A stretch of DNA of 64,000 bases, taken from positions 7,874,001 through 7,938,000 of the forward strand of contig CAUJLY010000001.1 in NCBI GenBank assembly GCA_963281155.1, in the 5' to 3' direction. The translations under genes and the position numbers were made by a program. Each line of letters opens with the position of its first letter. Within the stretch, counting starts at the first letter, position 1. The DNA comes from Rhabditophanes sp. KR3021. Lineage: Eukaryota; Nematoda; Chromadorea; Rhabditida; Alloionematidae. This document shows, in pieces, positions 45,375 to 56,099 of the stretch. The notes under the pieces are model-generated. The model had not been told where the DNA came from and did not search any database. It saw only the letters and a program-made list of their open reading frames with translations.

Positions 45375-48247
45375 ATGGCTAAAGCGGCTGCTACCTTCGA
45401 TATGACGTCAAAAGGTCGTAACACGACCTTATTGCCATCTCAAATACTTGTCAATGCCTCAGACGAATATGAACAGGACCAAATTAGCCCCATTGTAGAA
45501 GATGATGACGAGGGTACATCTTCGGGCACTAATTCACCATCAACTTCCAATGATGACTGGTTAATTGATGAAAGTTACAACCGAATTTTGGAACAACTAA
45601 ATATGGTTAATATGATTTCATCTATTCCTAAGAAATCATCCAATTCGGATAATTTTATTGCAGCTGGTTCTTATACTCTCAAAAAATGGAGAAAAGATAT
45701 GAAGTTTCCTGTAGATGTAGCAAAAGAAGGCCATTCAAATAATGGGATAGAGGACGATGATTCAGGAGTGCAGATGTCAAATGACGAATTAGAGTTCGAT
45801 CAAGAATTAGGAGCAACTTCCGAAGGTGAACACTCTACAGATTCAGGTTCAGACAAGTCACTGAATACTCCAGAAAAAGACTTTACATCGCCTCCAGTAA
45901 AATTCACCCTTCGCGACAAGACCAAGAAATCATCACCACCTCCTTCCACAACCTACGCTACCTCTTCAAGTCCACTACAGCCAGCCAAACTCTTGTCTGC
46001 CGCAATGTCTCTTCCCAATGAAGACAAAATCAACCGTCTCTCAACAATCTCAATCGCTCCTGAGCATTCCCAACTCGCATGTTTCTGCTCCCCAGTCCTT
46101 CCCCACTGGTTTTTCAACCGTAAATCCAAGAAAAAGAAACAACACCACAAATCCAAAAAAGACCTCCTTCAAGAAGAAGAAGCGTACGGTTTCAACACTC
46201 TAACCAAAACAGAAAAACGTCGATCCATCTTACCACAAGATTTACCTACTGGGTCAGATGAAACGAAGTTAGCTAGACAAAGTAGAAAGGCGAACATACT
46301 TTCACGCGTCTTTTTTAGATCTGTTTTTCGAAGGCTTTTTGAGGGGAATAATCACAAGGGTGGTGTTAAGGAGAATAAAAATAAGGTGGGGTTTTGTTGA
46401 ATTTAATGGGTTAGAGAGAGATGTCCATACATATAAAATTTGTTCTAAAAGTTGTTTATAATGATTTAATGTTTATTTTAGAAGGATGCTTCTTTCTCAC
46501 CCAAGTGGAAAAATGATTACGAGGACGAGGCGACTATTGTCAAGCTGCACCAAAATGGGACCAATAATAGTTTACCTTCACAGACTAGAGTTTTTGAAAC
46601 GAGACAAAACGAAAGTAACAATGTACCCGATCCAAAGAGTCCCATTCTCAACAAATCCAATGGGAACTCACAAACAACGTATGCAGGTCCAGAAGTCTCC
46701 TTAACAATCGCCCCGCCACAAAAAAGCCAATTGCCTCCTGCTGCTCCTTACCACCATCCAATAGTAAATTCACCACACACACCCAGTACACTTCCAAGCT
46801 ACGCCGGCAAATTCGCTACTCTTCCAAGATTTTTCTACCCAAATGGAAAACCAATCTCAAAAGGTGAAAACGAAAGTGCCTTAAGAAAAGTGGCTTTGTT
46901 ATTTTCTAACTTACCACACGGTCTGGCCGAATATAATGACGTGGGAGAGGTATGCAAGACAGTCGGTTTGCCTATTTATTGGAAGAGACCCGTCTACGAT
47001 GCCTGTATGAAAATAGCTGGCCGATCATCCTCCATCCCAGTAGATGGAAAAGGTGCCTTGAAGTATCAGGAATTTGCTTCTTACTGGAATAACATGACAT
47101 CTAATTGTCACGATGAAGCCTCGAGATTTGTGTATACCCTAGCAGTTGGTAATTGTGTAAACGACATATTCAACCCACACTCCATTCGTAACCATGTAAT
47201 TAAATCTGACTTCGTTGCGATGTTAATGGATTTGATAGAAACTTACCCAGGTCTCGATTTCCTAAGAGCAGCTCCCAATTTCCACATGCGTTATATAGAT
47301 GTTGTTACAGTCAGAATTTTCTGGACTGTCAACAGGTCATGGTCAGGAAAAATCACTGCTCTTGAATTAAGAAAATCTAATTTCTTGGAAACAGTCAAGT
47401 CACTGGATGTTATTACTGATATCAATAAGATAACTGATTACTTTAGTTACGAGCACTTTTATGTGACTTATTGCAAATTTTGGGAAATCGATGAGGATCA
47501 TGATTTGTTGATTTCACAGACTGATATGCAAAGACATGGGGATGGTGCTATTCCCAGAAGGATAATTGAAAGGATTTTCTCTTCTGCTGTAAATAAGGAT
47601 TTAGGAAAGATTTATGGGTCACGTAAATTTAGTAGTCAAACTATAGGTTTTTCCGAATTCGTGGCGTTTTTGTTGGCTGAGGAGGATAAGAGGAATCCTA
47701 CGTCTATTGAATACTGGTTCAGAGTGATGGATTTAGATGGGGACGGTGTTATTTCGTTAGCAGAAATGGAGTATTTCCATGAAGAGGTTATGCAAATGTT
47801 AGCTGTTAGAAACAACATGGAGCCTAATTCGATGAAGGATGTTATTTGTAATGTAAGTTTATTCATTTATTTGATCAATTTATTTTGTTATCATTGCTTT
47901 AGACTCTTGATATGATCTCACCTCAAACACCCAACAGAATAACATTACGCGACATCAAAAAATCTGGACTGTCTCATAGATTCTACAACACTTTCGTAAA
48001 TGAATTAAAATTCTTTGATCAAGAAACAAACGAAAGTGAAAGAGTGTCAATTCGAGTAAGTTGCTTTATACCCCTTGATTTGATTTATCAATGATTTTAG
48101 ACTGACGGTGACCGTGAAATGTCTGATTGGGATGCCTTTTGTGCCTTTGAATATGAAAGCCTGATGGCTGAAAACTTAGATGAAGGTCAAGAGGAGGATG
48201 GATCGTTTGATGAAAATATCGATATAAATTTATATGAGGACGAGTAA
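45375..48247 (+). CDS. PPP2R3: PP2A regulatory subunit B'' (PPP2R3, PR72/130 type)
   Basis: Exons 45375-46385, 46482-47852, 47903-48055 and 48101-48247 join in phase 0, about 893 residues. The N-terminal 340 residues are acidic/Ser-rich then basic (KSKKKKQHHKSKKD). The core starts at FATLPRFFYPNGKP, the conserved B'' opening, and continues through SRFVYTLA and the first EF-hand-like loop (FWEIDEDHDLLIS). The second, canonical EF-hand is FRVMDLDGDGVISLAEMEYF. B'' subunits bind calcium and direct the PP2A A-C dimer to substrates. The tail (GQEEDGSFDENIDINLYEDE) is acidic. Exon 1 looks like an alternative first coding exon to 37194-39254. Which nematode B'' paralogue this is, for example RSA-1-like, cannot be settled. 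Confidence 0.93.
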
Positions 48248-49577
48248 TAAGAAAGATGATTTTTTTATATAAAATAAAATATAGAATTAATCATGCTTTT
48301 ATTTGTATATATTGAATGCCCGATGACAAACAGACCACCCACAAATTCTGATATACAACACATCATATACATACACCCATTATATCTTCGTCTTCTTTTG
48401 GTTCAACCAACAAGAATATTTATATCTTTGTGGATGGTAGTATAATCTGGTGGTGGGTGATGTGTGACCGATTAAACTAACCCACGCGCCACCAAAAAAA
48501 GAAAAAAGACTCTATTATATTATTTTTTGTTAAATAATTGTGAACAAAAAAGGACTAACCTTATAAATATATATATAATTCCATAACTCTTATATCTATT
48601 ATCAAATGTAATATATTATAAATTTCTAATTATATTTGTAAAACACACACACACACCACCACAACTTATCCGTAACAGTAACGGGAATAAGTTTTGTTTT
48701 GTTGATTTTTTAAATATCGTTATTTTGAGAGTTAACATATGATAGGCATAATACGTTGTTTCGAGGTTGTAAATAATTATCTATATATCTTCCGCAGCAT
48801 CATCATATGCATATATATACACATATTTAATATGTATAAGTATGAAAAGTTTATAGAACCGACTAAATATCACATTTTAAATACATGCAACAGTAAAATT
48901 TAAAATATATAAAAATGAGATAGTAGACACGTGATAGGCAAAATCAGATGATCATTACAAGTTATGTAGATGTGTATGTTAAATATTTTATATATGTTGG
49001 TGGCGTCATTGCATACATACACACACCATTACTATTTGGTCATTTTGATAAATTTAAATTAACCATTTTTTATTGTTAAAAAACGTTAGGTTGGTTACTT
49101 TGAATTATAATAAGTAATGTCTTTTATTAGATAGGACAAATGTTATTGTCAAACAGAAATGCAATGTGCTTTTTTTTTCTAATTTTAATGTTTTTTTCTT
49201 CTTTTAGATGCTAATATCATCCTATTTATATTCGTTATATTTGGCGATTTGCGGTTGCTTTTATACTACTTGTTTGAATTATTAATAATTATATTTTACT
49301 AAAAGAGACTACTACACAAAATTTAAAAAGGACGGCTACCTGGCAAGAGGAAGAATTTTTTATTATATGTACAAGCTGTTCATTTTTGGATGACCTAAAA
49401 CAAACAACAAAAATATCTTCTCCTGAATCATACAATTGCCCACACACCACCCTAGACTCATCATCACCTTCTTTTTTTGCGAAGTAATAAAATAAGGTTA
49501 CTTAAAAGCCACCAAAACTACTACCCAATAAATATTTATCCAATACCTGCTATTGCAAATTTATTTAAATTACACTG
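48248..49577. other. Intergenic region with CA repeat
   Basis: About 1.3 kb, AT-rich. It has a short (CA)n run near 48641-48656 and pyrimidine tracts. No gene is supported. Confidence 0.4.
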
Positions 49578-50926
49578 ATGGTTAACTCAAATAAATCAAC
49601 CTCCAGTCTAGAGATAGATTCAGACTTTGAGACAATGACATTGACTCCTCTTGACAAATTAGATCTACAGTCAAAGGGAACTTTCAATGGGTCACGAAAA
49701 CAATTTGTTGAACTTTTCAAAACTCAAAATGAGGAAGGTCGTTTTTTGTTAAAGGATGCTAATTTGGTGGATAGGAAGGTCCCAAAGATTGCAGACAAGG
49801 AAATTTGTTGGGATGGCGATAGTTGCGAACTTTGTGTTGTTGTTGAAAGTTCGCTTGGTTATGAGAGGAAGTGGTTTAAGGAAAATGTGAGTTTACTTTG
49901 TTTTTTGTATTTAATTTTATTTAATTGCAGAAGGATATCAACGGCCGTTCCCGTTACAAAGTTTTAAATCAAGCTTTAGGCGGCCATTACCGCCTCCACT
50001 CCATTCGCATTCCTCAATTCAAGGAAAGCGATACGGGTGAATATAAACTGCAAATAATTGTAAATGAAAAGGTTCTCTTGAATACTTTCTTCGATGTGCC
50101 ATTAAAGCCAGGCATAGGCTTTCACATATCCTCGCATGGTGCCGTTGAAAGAGATGAAAAATACTGCGTTTTATGGTTAGTCGTCTGGTGTGTCGAAGAG
50201 CCCCACATCCGATGGACGTTACCAGAAAGCTCCGAAAGCTTCCATGCAATAGAATTCGCCGAGACTCAAGAACATAACAAATGGTACGTTGCCCTCCGAA
50301 TACCTTCCTTTAAAGAAGAAAAGATGTGCGGAAGGTACGAATGCTCAATGGAATGGAATGGTGAGGTACTAACAGAATACTTTAATGTCACGCCAAAAGA
50401 CGATGAAGTATCTCATTCACCGCCACGAACGACATGTGATGTAATGGGATGTTTAATGAGTTGCCCGGTGCAAAAGCAAGTCGTGTATGTTGTCCAAGTT
50501 CAGTTTCATTCTTCGACGAGGCCTTCTGTCAGATGGTATGACTCAAGGGGAAAAGAGATTAGGGAGGGAGAGCTTTATGAAATGTACCTTAAATTTAACA
50601 AGACTTCTTTCATTTATTATGGCTTCTTGAGGATTTTGGCGTATCATAGGGAAATTAATGGCCTCTTCAAGGCGAAGGTGTCTAACAAATATGGTGAAAA
50701 GTCTGTTAAATTTGAGTTAAAAGGATCTCCCCAACCGCTTAAAATTGACCCAGTCGGAAGCTGCAAAGAAATAGTTCTGGCCAAAGAAGCTCTAACACCA
50801 GAGGAAGAAGAATTAGAAGAGGTTGTTGAGTTGGAAAGAAAGATATCGCAAGTTAAAATTACCAGAAGTACTCAAACTTCAGAATGTATCATTCGGTTGG
50901 ATGCATGTACAGCAACACACATATGA
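49578..50926 (+). CDS. Intracellular immunoglobulin-like domain protein, 434 aa
   Basis: Exon 1 (49578-49886) and exon 2 (49931-50926) join in phase 0. There is no signal peptide; the start is polar and Ser-rich. At least three Ig-like beta sandwiches are visible by hallmark residues. The first has C..V..SLGYERKWFKEN then IRIPQFKESDTGEYKLQI (the D-x-G-x-Y F-strand motif). The second has W....PHIRWTLP and CGRYECSME. The third has RPSVRWYDSRGKEI and INGLFKAKVSNKYGEKSV. I-set Ig domains without a leader are typical of muscle or cytoskeletal titin/twitchin-like proteins, so a sarcomeric role is plausible but not shown. The C-terminus is Glu-rich then RSTQTSE. Confidence 0.8.
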
Positions 50927-51340
50927 TTGTATTTTTATTTATAATTAATTTCAATTAATTATTTCTGTATATATGGTTAATAAAGATTTTGAATATTTAT
51001 TTTATAAACTGTTACATCTTATTTGAATCTTTTTTGCATTTCTTTTCGGTTGAATAAACATCCATTTATAAACGAAAATGCCTTAACTCACCTCTAATAC
51101 CGAAAGTACATGCTATAATATGGATACCTAGAGAAAACGTGTGCATATAAGTTAATTTTATTGACAGAATATGCTTGCCTCTGTTTTATGCGGATGCATA
51201 ATAATTATATACCTACACCTATTTACTAGCTTCCTAAAGGAAGACGAGATAATCTGCTGTTTTATTTTACATTTTATTCGGTGTTCTTTTGTCTTACATT
51301 TTGTTATTATATGAGTTTATATTTGTATCGGTTTGTTTTT
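50927..51340. other. Intergenic region
   Basis: About 410 bases. It has AATAAAG soon after the Ig gene stop and TTGTTTTTAG (51333-51342) ending a few bases before the next ATG, a probable trans-splice acceptor. Confidence 0.45.
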
Positions 51341-51347
51341 AGGTAAG

Positions 51348-52313
51348 ATGACTTATTTTCTACTTGGAATTGGGCTAATTTTGTCATTCGTATGTTTGGC
51401 CTTTCTTGTTTACTTTGTGCTAATTGTTCGATTTGTTGCCACCCTCGATGGAAATAACTACAAATTTCTGCACTTTTATCTTTTGTTCTTGACTTTATTC
51501 AGAACTCTGTTTGCCGTTGTCACCGGAATCTGTTCTATTTATCCGAATTCTGAGGAAGACGAAGAAAATGGAGTTATCTTTGATGATACTTACAAGTTCT
51601 TCAAATACCTTCAGTATGGAGCTCATGTCAACATAGTCATGGTTATGTTTTTTATTATGTTTGAGAGAATCATTTCTAACGAGACAAAATTTGCTTACGG
51701 TTTGAAGTATGACAAATCAAATTATGTTGGTATGAATATTTTCATTAACTTGTTTTTGACTCTTACTTGTGTTAATTTCTCTTTTTACGTTCTCGAAAAT
51801 ACAACGATGTCCCGAATAATAATGTTTGTCATCTTTGGATGTGAATTATACCTACCACTAATCTACAGAAGGCGTGTAGTTGCAGCAAACACCATGCCTA
51901 AAATTGACTTTGACAGGACTTTGAATGAAAAATACGCTGCAAGAACTAATTATGCTTTGATTGATAGGACTGAAAAATTGGTCAGAATTACTGTATATGC
52001 CCAGCTGATTCAAATTACCCTGGATGTGGTTTTTAAAAATACTCATAAAAATCCTTATGATATCAACAATGTTTACCTTTTGTCTGAGATTATTAGAATT
52101 TGTTGTATGATTTATGCCTTCATCCAATTCATGAGCTACCAAAAATCTGCCACCAACAGGATTTTGGACTATCAAGTTGGTATCAACAAGAAAAAGTTTA
52201 AGAAAACGATGGACTCAGATTATATTCTTCTCCACAATTTAGCTGTCCGTACTATGCAACGTGACACTGAAAGCGAAATTCATTTTAACCTTCTCAGAAA
52301 CCAATGGGCTTAA
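51348..52313 (+). CDS. 7TM chemoreceptor-like protein
   Basis: A single exon of 321 residues from the ATG at 51348. In-frame TTG codons upstream lie in the probable trans-splice acceptor, so the start is fixed. Seven hydrophobic segments are seen at about 2-30, 40-68, 91-113, 122-146, 152-175, 212-234 and 238-263. FERII ends TM3, as in nematode chemoreceptor families (SRE/SRAB-like), and LNEKYAARTNYALIDRTEKLVRI before TM6 resembles their conserved TM5-TM6 loop. It probably works in sensory-neuron cilia. No introns is unusual for the family. Two related-looking receptor genes follow on the same strand. Confidence 0.7.
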   Translation: MTYFLLGIGLILSFVCLAFLVYFVLIVRFVATLDGNNYKFLHFYLLFLTLFRTLFAVVTGICSIYPNSEEDEENGVIFDDTYKFFKYLQYGAHVNIVMVMFFIMFERIISNETKFAYGLKYDKSNYVGMNIFINLFLTLTCVNFSFYVLENTTMSRIIMFVIFGCELYLPLIYRRRVVAANTMPKIDFDRTLNEKYAARTNYALIDRTEKLVRITVYAQLIQITLDVVFKNTHKNPYDINNVYLLSEIIRICCMIYAFIQFMSYQKSATNRILDYQVGINKKKFKKTMDSDYILLHNLAVRTMQRDTESEIHFNLLRNQWA

Positions 52314-52629
52314 AAAGACCAAGTAACAAAATACAAATTTTGGTAAAGGTCTAATTAAAAAAGAATCCCAATAACAGCAGCTAATTTTACCAATCTTTTG
52401 GTAAACAAATTTTCTTCTAAAAAGTACTTCTACACCTAGTTACTTATATGTGCGTTTACGAGACAGCAATTTTGCTATGATGCAATAATCCTCTACATAT
52501 AGACAATACACGCACCAACTTTAACAAAATATTAGCAATTAGAGAAGAGGAGATAAATTTTAGGTCTTCTTTGTATACCTTTATCACATTTGCCGATATA
52601 TTTATTTGAAACGCATCTTTTATTCCAAC
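52314..52629. other. Intergenic spacer
   Basis: 316 bases. ATAAATTTTAG at about 52553-52563 is a possible trans-splice acceptor for the next gene. Confidence 0.35.
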
Positions 52630-53866
52630 ATGGATGGCAAAATGAACACTTGTTATGCTCTTAGCAATGCCTTTACCTATGTCTTTGTAACAATTACCAC
52701 TATAAATGTTATTTACTTCTTTACAATGCTAATGATGCGCGGCATGGCACAATTAAAAAGACAGATATTTTCACATACCAATCAAATAAAGTACTTTTTT
52801 ATTTTTTTGATACTTACTGCGATCCAACTTTGTTTGTCAATGCAACGAGCTATTTGTAATTTACAAAGTAAGTACAGTTAATATAATATATGCACCTAAA
52901 GTCCATTACTCAGCATTTTATTAACGATCACTTTAATTTCAGCTTTTTCTCAACCCTTACATATAGAAGCAGTGACAATCTTTAATTTATCCACGATGGT
53001 CTCTCCAAAATAAATTTCATTTTCCTTGATACGACCCCTAATGACGAGTTGTAGAGGTTACCAGGAGGATACCTGCTTATCTGGAATAAACAATAATTAT
53101 ATCACGGAAAAGTAACAAAACAAAATTTACTCATCATACATCACATATATTTTTAATCTTCTGTTTACGAATAAATATTTCTTCTTACTCGAATTGTAAT
53201 CAAAGATCTTTCTCATTAGTGAAGAGTTATATGTAGGATTTCAAAGCTTACTGAGGTAGCAATAGGTTGGCATGTATATTTGCTAGTAAGGCACAATTAT
53301 TGTCTACGTACACTAAGCATGGCAAAATGGACAGTCGTTATACTCAATTACTCCGATTCTACTTATAGTTCCTTAGCATACAATTAATTTTAGACAATGG
53401 ATTCTGCCTTGATAGTTGTGACGAAGTGTTTGAAAGATTCTTGGGCAAATTCAAGAATCATTTTATCCTCTGTCTTTCACTCAACTATGGGGCTGGTTTT
53501 ATAATTGCAAGCTCGTACCTCACTAATTTGATATCAGATTATAATTTGATGTTAGTCTTCAACGCCAAACTTGGTATGAAAGTTTTTCTTTTTGGAATCA
53601 TTGTATTATTTTTTTTGTTTGCCAAAATGTAAGTGTATTAATTATGTTTTATATATTCTGGTAGGTGCTTTTACTGAAAGACGTAAAAATGTGGTGTCTT
53701 TAATTGGACTTTACTACTTTGCTCATCAATTCAAGGGCAACTATGATTGCTTGATCGATGTATCGTTTCCGAGAACTATCCAATACCTTCAAAGTAATAT
53801 TTCAATGATTTGGACCAATTCTACGATCACACGCCATTTGAATAAAAAGCAGATAAGACTTCAATG
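52630..53866 (+). pseudogene. Broken 7TM receptor-like gene carrying arm 2 of the duplication
   Basis: Exon 1 (52630-52867) encodes TM1 and TM2 (NTCYALSNAF..., YFFIFLILTAIQLCL). Exon 2 (52943 on) adds TFSQPLHIEAVTIFNLSTM, an apparent TM3 start, and then runs to a stop at 53011-53013 inside the duplicated segment. The next homologous exon (acceptor just before 53394) has lost one base relative to arm 1 (GCCTTG versus GCCCTTG). This shifts DSCDEVFERF out of the frame that would follow an exon-2 join at GATG/GTCTCT. Later exon B encodes GAFTERRKNVV and ends at 53866. An exon-1-to-53394 join would restore frame but skip TM3. Most likely non-functional. Confidence 0.55.
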
Positions 53867-54126
53867 ACGAGTGCTCATACTTATTCTTGATACAAGAACA
53901 GGTTTGAACAAAGGTACTAATTTCTATATATCCAAGACTAATTGATTGCATAATTACAAATCTCAACAAAAAGTACCCATTTCTACACATGAATCAACTT
54001 TAAACATATACATAGATTTATATAAGCTTTACAGTATGCTGTTTCAGATACTTTTACAAAACACATATTCTTTTGTACAAAATAAAGTAAAATATTTGGT
54101 ATGGGAATTGTGAGTCCAACTAAAGA
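52995..54126 (+). repeat. Inverted duplication, arm 2 (about 1.13 kb)
   Basis: The partner of 28888-30022 in opposite orientation and nearly identical. The left boundary falls at GATGGTCTCTCC, which is also the end of exon 2 of the local receptor gene. The right boundary is at CCAACTAAAGA. Only scattered substitutions and single-base indels separate the arms, which implies a recent event or gene conversion. Confidence 0.9.
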
Positions 54127-54590
54127 TTCAACTTAATTAATTTATGTTGATCATATTTCGACAGTTTCTAAACCTCCTAATATCTTATAATTCGAAACTG
54201 ATGGCATCAATTCCATTTTTGTTGTTGTCAACGACAATGTCCTCATTAGCGGCTGCTAGTCACTAAGGGAATAATCCTTTATTTACTTCTAAATGTCATT
54301 CCTCTAATTATAAACACCATTCAGCATAATTAAAAAACCTTTAGCAAGGAGGTGAGGTGTTTAGATGTTATATAGCGTTGTGAAATTATATTTCATTGGA
54401 CTGTATCAAACGTAATTTTGCCTTTCGGGTGGCATACGTGTCATCTAGGAATATTTTTGAAAGAGTATTATTTAGGAATTCCATTTAAGTTGTGTGTTGT
54501 TGAATGTATATAGACTTCTTTCGGCATAGTATATTGGCTATTACGATTTATCGGTTGTCTTATCGTAGTTGTATTAATATTAATTAATTA
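54127..54590. other. Intergenic region
   Basis: About 460 AT-rich bases. AATTATAG ending at 54593 is the probable trans-splice acceptor of the next gene. Confidence 0.4.
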
Positions 54591-54604
54591 TAGAAAGAGT
54601 GGCC

Positions 54605-55501
54605 ATGAACACCGATTATCCTGTCCAACTTTACATCGGCGAATTTATCGGCATTTCTATAGCCATCTTCATTTTTTCACACATCATTTGTGTGCTTGTT
54701 TCGGTAACTCTTGCAAAAAAGAAGCAGTTTAATGAAATGCAACAAAATAATTTCGAATATTGTTTCAATTTGTTTTGTGCATCTCAACTTTTGTTTCTTT
54801 TTTTTGAGGTTTGTAGACGCCTTTATTATAATGATAAAGATGAAACTATCGAAAGTGGAGGTGATCTTGAGTATATTTTGTTTGAAAGCGCTTTTAATGT
54901 GGTTAAGAACTTACCAAATGCTGGATTATGTTTACTTGTTTTGGGGGAGAAGGTTTCAGAAGGTCCAGCAAAAAGCAAATGTACTAACCCTACTAAAAAG
55001 GTAGTTTTTTTGTTTACGTTGCTTTTTGTCGGACCATCTCTTGCTTTATGGACGGCCATTGATTGCTTAAAGTTGAGTGGAGTTCCTCCCTTATTTGCAT
55101 TCCTTCCCAAATTATTTGCGAATGTATGTACGTTTTTTTATGTGATTGTTGGAAGAAGCGTTTACGACAAAAGAGAAAGAACTCAAAATGGCAGAGCAAT
55201 TTCGGCAAAAAGTATTACAATAAAAAATGAAGCTGATTACCCTCAATTGGTGCGACTTCAATCATTTATAGTTGTCTTTGGTATCGGATCGATGTCAGGA
55301 ACTGTCATGGATTTTGTAACATATTTTGTTTGGCCACAATTTCTGAAGGATAACTTTTTGCTAACCAAATCCGGACTTGTTCATATTCTCTATATCATTC
55401 CCATGGCCTTCTACTCCATATTTTATCTTTATCTGGATTTTTGGAGAAATAGACAATCCCAGCCTCAGCATATTGAGCCAGTTCAACCGCAAACATTTTA
55501 A
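54605..55501 (+). CDS. 7TM receptor-like membrane protein, 298 aa
   Basis: A single exon. The ATG at 54605 is preferred over an upstream in-frame GTG because an acceptor AG lies about 12 bases before it. About seven hydrophobic segments are seen: 10-34, 45-66, 86-112, 128-149, 155-185, 216-243 and 255-278. The C-terminus is polar (RNRQSQPQHIEPVQPQ). It is serpentine in layout like nematode chemoreceptors, but no family signature is certain. It is the third gene of the receptor cluster and probably derives from old tandem duplication, although similarity to the first receptor is weak by eye. Confidence 0.65.
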   Translation: MNTDYPVQLYIGEFIGISIAIFIFSHIICVLVSVTLAKKKQFNEMQQNNFEYCFNLFCASQLLFLFFEVCRRLYYNDKDETIESGGDLEYILFESAFNVVKNLPNAGLCLLVLGEKVSEGPAKSKCTNPTKKVVFLFTLLFVGPSLALWTAIDCLKLSGVPPLFAFLPKLFANVCTFFYVIVGRSVYDKRERTQNGRAISAKSITIKNEADYPQLVRLQSFIVVFGIGSMSGTVMDFVTYFVWPQFLKDNFLLTKSGLVHILYIIPMAFYSIFYLYLDFWRNRQSQPQHIEPVQPQTF

Positions 55502-55684
55502 GTAGTTTAGATTCAAAAAAGTGAAGGGTAACTAAGTCCACACAAATAAAGTCCATTCTTTTTGATTAATCTATCATTTAAAATAACTTTATAATCTTAT
55601 GACGTTTTTAAAACTAATTTGCTTTATGAATAAAGGTGGTTCTTTGATACCTAATTTTTACTATCCTTGATTATGCCTGTAGAA
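55502..55684. other. Spacer
   Basis: AT-rich, with no supported feature. Confidence 0.3.
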
Positions 55685-56099
55685 ATGATTTCATTTTTTT
55701 TCAATCCTGAAAAGAAAAAGCAACTTTTTGAGGATTCCATGGCAACGTTTGTTATGTAAACTGCATGTCAATTTACAAATCAGAGAAATCCAAACTTCAA
55801 CCGTGGGATGGACAAACGTTTTACTAACAAGTATCACAGGGATCTTTTCAAGAGTGCCATAAAGCGTTATTTGTATGCGAGGCATTCTCCGGACGGTAAA
55901 GTACATAGCGAAATTGCACTTAGTTTATTTAACCAAATCCGGGCTTTTGGATCATTTTAACTTCAATTTGTACCGATGAATCAGGGGCTTTCTTACAAAT
56001 TCAGGTTTCCGTGGTAGAGTTATAGATGAGACCTACGCTAAAAAGTATCTAATGGAACAACTTGATTTCGGTCATTACATGTTTCATAAAGAGGATTGA
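55685..56099 (+). pseudogene. Unrecognised small gene or remnant
   Basis: The ATG at 55685 opens MISFFFNPEKKKQLFEDSMATFV. A 30-nt intron candidate (55756-55785) joins NPNFNRGMDKRFTNKYHRDLFKSAIKRYLYARHSPDGKVHSEIALSLFNQIR, which stops at 55960. After an AG at 56004 a further coding-like segment (FRGRVIDETYAKKYLMEQLDFGHYMFHKED, stop at 56099) follows, but the donor that would join it lies past the stop. The composition is strongly protein-like (basic, helical). I do not recognise the family. It is either a gene broken by a stop or frameshift, or one with an exon I misjoin. Confidence 0.35.
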
